This document shows positions 59,216 through 64,000 of a DNA stretch of 64,000 nt, piece after piece. Made by a program: the position numbers and the translations under genes. A model generated the notes under the pieces. It was not told where the DNA came from. It saw only the letters and a list, made by a program, of their open reading frames with translations, and did not search any database. Origin of the DNA: Brassica napus (taxonomy: Eukaryota; Streptophyta; Magnoliopsida; Brassicales; Brassicaceae); assembly GCF_020379485.1 (NCBI RefSeq), contig NC_063450.1, positions 50,062,681 to 50,126,680 on the forward strand. The letters run 5' to 3'. The stretch's first letter is position 1. The number at the start of each line of letters is the position of its first letter.

Positions 59216-59693
59216 ACAAAATTTTATGGAAATGCAGAAGTAAGATTCGTTTAAAAAAACTTAGGGAGAGAAGGTGTTGAAAGTGTCTACCAAATATATA
59301 TATATATATATATATAATATCAGAATAATTTTATAAAACTTATGACTTTCTAACAGGTGAACCTCAAAAAGAATAAAATGAATTAAGATGAAAGAAATGA
59401 AAAGGAACAAAATAAGAGAAATACTTGTTCATTATTGTTCTGAAAAGAAATAGTTTTACACTATCATTCTTAAATTGAAAAGAATGAGAAAAAAAAAATT
59501 CTTTATAAATGGTATCAAATTTAAAGAATTAAGAGAAATTGACTATTTCCACTTATTCTTTTGGTTACCATTTGGACAATAAAAATATGTGCAAAATCTC
59601 GTATAAAAAGTTATTGTTCACAAAGATAATTTATAGTATTAGTTTAATATTTATATATTTTTATTCTCTCTATTTTAATACTATTGATTTTTT
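59216..59693. other. AT-rich spacer with (AT)n and a possible MITE
   Basis: A short (AT)n run lies near 59290-59316. A segment at about 59355-59575 has weakly inverted ends (GTGAACCTCAAAAAGAAT against GGTAACCAAAAGAATAAG) and may be a MITE. Confidence 0.35.
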
Positions 59694-60333
59694 GGGATAA
59701 TTTGAAAATGCTCTATTTAGGATTTTAAATTTGAAATATACACCTTATTTTTTTATTTTTGAAAATTACACTTTTTTATACGTGAAAAGACACATTTGTC
59801 CTAATTTTTGTTTATAGCTAAAATAAAAATAAATAAAATTTTAAATTATTTATGTCATGAGATAAACACGAGTTAGTAACTGGAAATAACAAACAGATAA
59901 ATCTTCTGAAATATTCGAAGGTCTAGCTTTACAAAAACAAAATCAGTTTTAACAAAAACTATATAAACAAAAATTATACAAAATACGTTGACGATCTCAC
60001 TATATAAAAATGATTTTATACAATAATGCAAGAAAATTATTCCTCATACATTCGAACTTTCTAGCATTCCGTGATATACCATTTCGTGTAGTTTAATACA
60101 TGCTTATCTTTCATTGCATATATGATCATTTTATGATATTCCGTTGTGGATAGCAGCTATTGCATGGTCACATAAAGTATATTATGTGTTTTAGATATTT
60201 TAGAGTTATAATTTGGAATGAAAATCAGATTTTGGATTTTGCACAGATATATAATTTGGAATTAAATTGAAGCGAACATGGTTAAGATAGGATTTATAAG
60301 ATAATGGTGACGGAAAGCAGCCAAGTAGCTAGT

Positions 60334-62313
60334 CACTACAAGAAAACAGAACTTTAACGACTACAATATTAGTAGCTAGTTGGTCGTAATATAGGCATTA
60401 CGACCAATTAACTTCAAAAATCGATTGGTCGTTAGAAGCTGGTCGTAATTAATTAATAGAGGCACATTGATCGTAATATTACGACTAGACATATTAGTCG
60501 TACACTGGTCGTAACCTTACGACCAATTTACCTCTAATGTCGATGTTTATTAGTTGTAAGGTAACAACCACTTTACATCGACTTTAGATGTTCATCGGTC
60601 GTAAATTTGACCAACTTTATTTATTTATTTTTCGAATTTTGTAATTATTTACGAATTTTATATATTAATTAAAATCAAATATTTAAATTTAGTTTGATTT
60701 AATTATTTAAAATTTGATAAAATTAAAAGAAAATATCTAACATCCGTAAACATAATAATATCCATAATATAAAACATTCAAAATACAAATTAATTAAAAC
60801 TGAAAAAAACTAAGCATTAAGGTTTATTTCGTCGAAAAAGTCGGATGATGTGCCGGAGGTAGAAGTTGATGGATCCGGCTGTCCGAGAAAGGTACTCCCG
60901 TAAGAAGGGAATGAGCAATCAAATGGCTTCGCGAGGTTCGAGTATATACAGAATTTTGGTGTTAGTCGTAAATGGGTTGTAATATTACAACCAATGAGAG
61001 ACTAGCGGTCGTAAATGAGATGTAAATTTACGACCAATGGAGGACCAAATAATATTACGACCAATTAGGGACTAAATGATTTTTTTATTTAAGACCAATT
61101 AAGGACTAATAAAGAAGAATTAAAATTACGACCAATGTGGGACGAAATCTTTTACGACCAATTAGAGACCAATGTGGAAAGAATTAAGATTAGTCGTAAC
61201 TGAGTCGTACTTTACGACTAATTAGCTTCGTTTTGTGTTTATATCCTAAAACCGAAACCCCAAACCCCAAACATCATAAGTTTTATACACTTGTAAACCC
61301 CAAAGTACAAAGATTTTTTTTTTTAAACTAAGTTCATATATAATTGAGCAAACATGATAATAAGTTATATATTATTTGTAATGCAATACAAAGAGTTTAG
61401 TAATATAATAAAACACAAACACTGTAACATAATCAAACTCGATCACTCGTCATCAGAAACATCATCCACTTCATCATTTTCTTCAAATTCATCTTCGTTG
61501 GCTTCGTCTGTTGCATCGTCTGGAAGTTCTTCATATCCCTGGTTGTGTGGATCAACAAGTAAGATATCATTTATAGCTTGCTCAGGTACTTCTACTTCAT
61601 TTACGACATCAGTCAAGACTTGGCCCCAAGGTGTAATTTTTATAGCGGCTAACCAAGATATTCTAGATTGTCTGATCCTCGGGTATGGAATAAAACAAAC
61701 TTGGTCTGCTTGAGGTGTAGCATTTATATCGACAACTCCAAACTTGCTATACTGAACACCTCTATTGACGGTGAGGTCAAACCAGTCACATTTGAAGAGA
61801 ATGCATTTCAGCTTCACCAGGCCGGGGAACTCTACTTCGATGATCTCTTGTAAGATTCCATAGAAGTGTAGTGTGAAAAGTATAGCCTCGTGCGAAATAC
61901 ATAGATGTTGTGGTGACCTTAGCGACCGGACCTTGTATCAATTCGTGAAACCATTGAGGATAGAATGAATCATCATAATCAACCTGGATCATCAACATAT
62001 ATATATATATATAAATATATTAACTTCATTAATTATATAATAAATAACATATTTACGTTTGATAACTCAACCACGAATGTGCAACTACGTTTCTCGTAAA
62101 TTTACGACCACATTACGACTACCTGAAAGTTTGGTCGTAAATGCGAAATTAGTTTACGACCAATTTACGACTAAACCTTTTAGTAGCAAAATTACGTCTA
62201 AGTTACGATGGACTTTAACATAGTCGTAAGTTAGACGTAACGTCGAAGTTAATTTACGACTACAAATTTGTAGTCGTAAATGGTAGTCGTTACTCTCACG
62301 TTTTTTTGTAGTG
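60334..62313 (-). mobile_element. CACTA element 3, complete ends, internally deleted
   Basis: Starts CACTACAAGAAAAC at 60334 and ends CGTTTTTTTGTAGTG at 62313, with AGT duplicated on both sides (60331-60333, 62314-62316). The sub-terminal repeats are of a different family from elements 1 and 2: many copies of TTACGACCAAT / ATTGGTCGTAA at both ends. Only a DUF4216-like transposase tail remains inside. Confidence 0.93.
61443..61998 (-). pseudogene. CACTA transposase C-terminal region (DUF4216-like), broken
   Basis: On the minus strand, the first block near 61890-61998 reads VAKVTTTSMYFARGYTFHT. Some 20-25 residues normal in the family are then missing and the frame changes to FYGILQEIIEVEFPGLVKL and on through CILFKCDWFDLTVNRGVQ, FGVVDINATPQADQVCFIP and YPRIRQSRISWLAAIK, ending in an acidic tail (EEPDD, DEANEDEFEENDEVDD) at 61443. 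This is the DUF4216 region of CACTA TNP2 proteins. The deletion plus frame shift makes it non-functional. It is in the expected position in the element. Confidence 0.8.
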
Positions 62314-62737
62314 AGTGATGAACAAGCCATGAAATATAGATAACATAGTTATTTAATATTTTACATCCTAAAGGTGTTGGTGAAAATTTAGTCAAACTTC
62401 ATTTTGTCACTGCTTGCCAATAGAACTCAATAATAGTAGCAATAATAGTAGCTAAAGGCTAGCTAAATTGCATGTCATATCTATTAATCTTCTTATTGAA
62501 AATGAAAATTTAGCGTGAGGAGTTTAGTAAATATTGTGTAGATATCAGATTTAATAAGATATTGTGTATTAATTTAAATATTAGAAAATTATGATAACAA
62601 AAATATATTAAAACAATGGACATCTTAGTCAATTTACATATATAGAAGTGTAATTTTCAAAAAATTTAAATAATGGTGTAGTTTTCAAATTAAAATTTCA
62701 TGCGAATGTATTTTTCCAAATTTTCCCTTGATTTTTT

Positions 62738-63180
62738 GATTTTATATAAATTAAAAAGTTAATTTTATATTTCTTAACTCATTTATGACTTTTGATTTTT
62801 GAAACAGATGCTAGATTTTAAAATTGGAAGCGTAAACTTGGAACGTATTTTCACAGAGATTATTTTAGAAACATTCTGGAAATGAAATTCCAAAATTTCC
62901 ATGAGCTATTTATTCCAATTAAGAAGTGGACGTCATATGTGACAAAAGGGCATAAATATAATGTTTATTTTCGTTTGACCAGAAGTATATATTTATAATA
63001 CGGTTTTCCTTTTTTTTCGTTGGGTTTCTCTTGTGTATGGCCGATATTAGTCGCCCTGCTTTGATTATTATTTTTCCCTCAATACGGCCGTAAAGTTGTT
63101 TTAATATACTATATATCTCTTTGTTTACTACCTCAACTGGGTTTCTTCAAAAATTCCTGATTTTGGGATTGGTGCTAGTC
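62738..63180. other. Upstream region of the SEUSS-LIKE gene
   Basis: AT-rich presumed promoter; no certain core element assigned. Confidence 0.4.
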
Positions 63181-63584
63181 CAAGTCCACTCGATTGGAAG
63201 TTTCTGGGTTTTGATTTGAGTTGCCGATTTGATTTCAAAGTTTGTTCCTTTTCGGTAAGTTCGTTCACACCACCCCCTTTTCGAGATAGCTACTTCAAGT
63301 TTGCTCCTTTCTTAATTAGGGCTAATCAAGTGTAGTAAAGTTTTCGTCTTTCCATCTTCTCCGTTGATTCGATGAAACAATTTGCTTTTGGTCGGTGATT
63401 TGGTTTTCTTTTTCCTTCAGGCTTTGAGAATACTCTGGACAGCTCTAAGCAGAAGTGTGATTAGACCATATCCGATTAGGATCAGTTTGGCTTTGTTGTT
63501 TGGTTGTAAGAGAACTGTTTCAAGTCTCAATCTTTGTCAATCCTCTGGAGCCCTTCTTTGCTCTGTGTCTGCTTCTCCTGGGGC

Positions 63585-64000
63585 ATGAACAAAGCAACGT
63601 TCGCAGGAGCTATAGAATCTAGTTTCTCATTGACTGATGCTCTAACTATGCAGAGGAACGGAGGCATCAATAATCCGCGTATCCCAACATCACCAATGTC
63701 CTTCTCGAATAATAACATTAACGTTCCAGGCTCCTTGGTTCTTGATGGGTCTGCTTCAATGCAGCAAGGAGGACAAGGTTCAGTTCCAATGAGGGAAAGC
63801 CCAAGTTATTCCCACGTGGACAAGAAGCCCAAGCTAGAGGTTAAGCAAGAGGACATGCTGCAGCAGCAGGTTTTACAGCAGTACATCCAGCGTCAGGACC
63901 CGGGGGGAAGGAACCCGCAGCTGCAAGCTTTGCTTCACCAGCAGAGGATGAGGCAACAGCAGCAGATTCTTCAATCCATGTCACCCTCTCAGAGACTCCA
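63585..64000 (+). CDS. SEUSS-LIKE transcriptional co-regulator, 5' end (SLK1/SLK3-type)
   Basis: The frame is open from ATG 63585 to the window end (138 codons), so only the N-terminus is seen. SLK proteins are nuclear LIM-binding (Ldb1-like) adaptors that work with LEUNIG-type co-repressors in organ and embryo development. Features: a Ser-rich start (IESSFSLTDALTMQRNGG), NNPRIPTSPMSFSNNN, PGSLVLDGSASMQQ, the conserved SYSHVDKKPKLEVKQEDM segment and a Gln-rich run (QQQVLQQYIQRQDPGGRN, HQQRMRQQQQILQSMSPSQR). The Ldb1-like domain lies beyond the window. A leader intron with GTAAGT donor at 63255 and CAG acceptor at 63420 sits in the 5' UTR. The neighbours (CBF, RS40-like) agree with the SLK1/SLK3 locus of Arabidopsis. 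Confidence 0.88.
   Translation, partial: MNKATFAGAIESSFSLTDALTMQRNGGINNPRIPTSPMSFSNNNINVPGSLVLDGSASMQQGGQGSVPMRESPSYSHVDKKPKLEVKQEDMLQQQVLQQYIQRQDPGGRNPQLQALLHQQRMRQQQQILQSMSPSQRL

Larger units (their letters stand above)
59694..62727. mobile_element. MULE-like TIR element containing CACTA 3
   Basis: Left end GGGATAATTTGAAAATGC at 59694 and right end the inverse of GGGAAAATTTGGAAAAATAC, finishing at 62727. The inverted similarity runs on through TTTGAAA...ACACC and GAAAATTACACTT for about 90 bp. A perfect 10-bp direct repeat TTGATTTTTT flanks it (59684-59693 and 62728-62737), in the size range made by Mutator-like transposases. Without the CACTA insert it is about 1.05 kb and non-coding. Confidence 0.82.

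Noticed and set aside
61354..61713. 119-residue Ser-rich plus-strand frame
   Set aside because: It is the complement of the acidic tail of the CACTA transposase fragment.

Overview
This is nuclear DNA from a crucifer, most likely a Brassica (rapa/oleracea/napus group). The evidence is interrupted plant genes, very AT-rich spacers, and proteins that recall Arabidopsis orthologues. The recognisable host genes are, in order: a bHLH factor (71-586, +), a gibberellin 20-oxidase like GA20OX1 (13502-14959, -), an AGL71/AGL72-like MIKC MADS-box gene (19790-22114, -), a CBF/DREB1 AP2 factor (40042-40689, -), an RS40/RS41-like SR splicing factor (55638-57194, +) and the 5' end of a SEUSS-LIKE (SLK1/SLK3-type) co-regulator (63585 to the window end, +). 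From memory, this order matches the Arabidopsis interval around At4g25400-At4g25520. The MADS gene is the exception: its closest remembered relatives lie in the sister block around At5g51860-51870. Other genes I recall between GA20OX1 and the CBFs in Arabidopsis are not seen, as expected for a fractionated Brassica subgenome block. || The rest is mostly transposable elements, many with exact termini. 1849-4517: CACTA element (TSD AAA). 5304-13002: Helitron-like elements, a LINE RNase H fragment with a 9-bp TSD, and a Tourist-like MITE. 18121-19508: a second Helitron of the 6490-7789 family. 22835-23408: a fold-back MITE with CCCTAAA-like motifs. 24980-25023: a tRNA-Lys relic. 26225-29500: a Ty1/copia element with its 5' LTR and primer-binding site but no reverse transcriptase or 3' LTR, abutting a truncated CACTA (to 32013). 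33284-34430: a very recent 571-576 bp tandem duplication with poly-G tracts. 35698-36667 and 38892-39730: two Sadhu-like poly-A retroposons with 14- and 13-bp TSDs. 43075-50699: a PIF/Harbinger element (TSD TAA) whose left terminal repeat is interrupted by a 5.9-kb CACTA (TSD AAT), which itself carries an Athila-like ORF1 in the opposite orientation. 51638-52427: a Helitron. 53732-54561: a hAT-like element (8-bp TSD) splitting a minisatellite. 59694-62727: a MULE-like element (10-bp TSD) holding a third complete CACTA (TSD AGT). || The host genes do not form an operon or pathway; they are independent eukaryotic genes for gibberellin synthesis, cold response, flowering and branching, splicing and transcriptional repression. 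The GA20-oxidase and CBF reading frames look intact. The MADS gene has a 2-bp problem in exon 5 that splice-site choice could bypass. The SR gene has lost the reading frame of its RS tail. I found no new multi-gene system. The most informative signals are the nested insertions, the Athila ORF captured by CACTA, the unexpected AGL71-type gene in this block, and paralogous spacer segments on both sides of the single CBF gene. All identifications rest on reading the sequence and on remembered family features; no database search was run.
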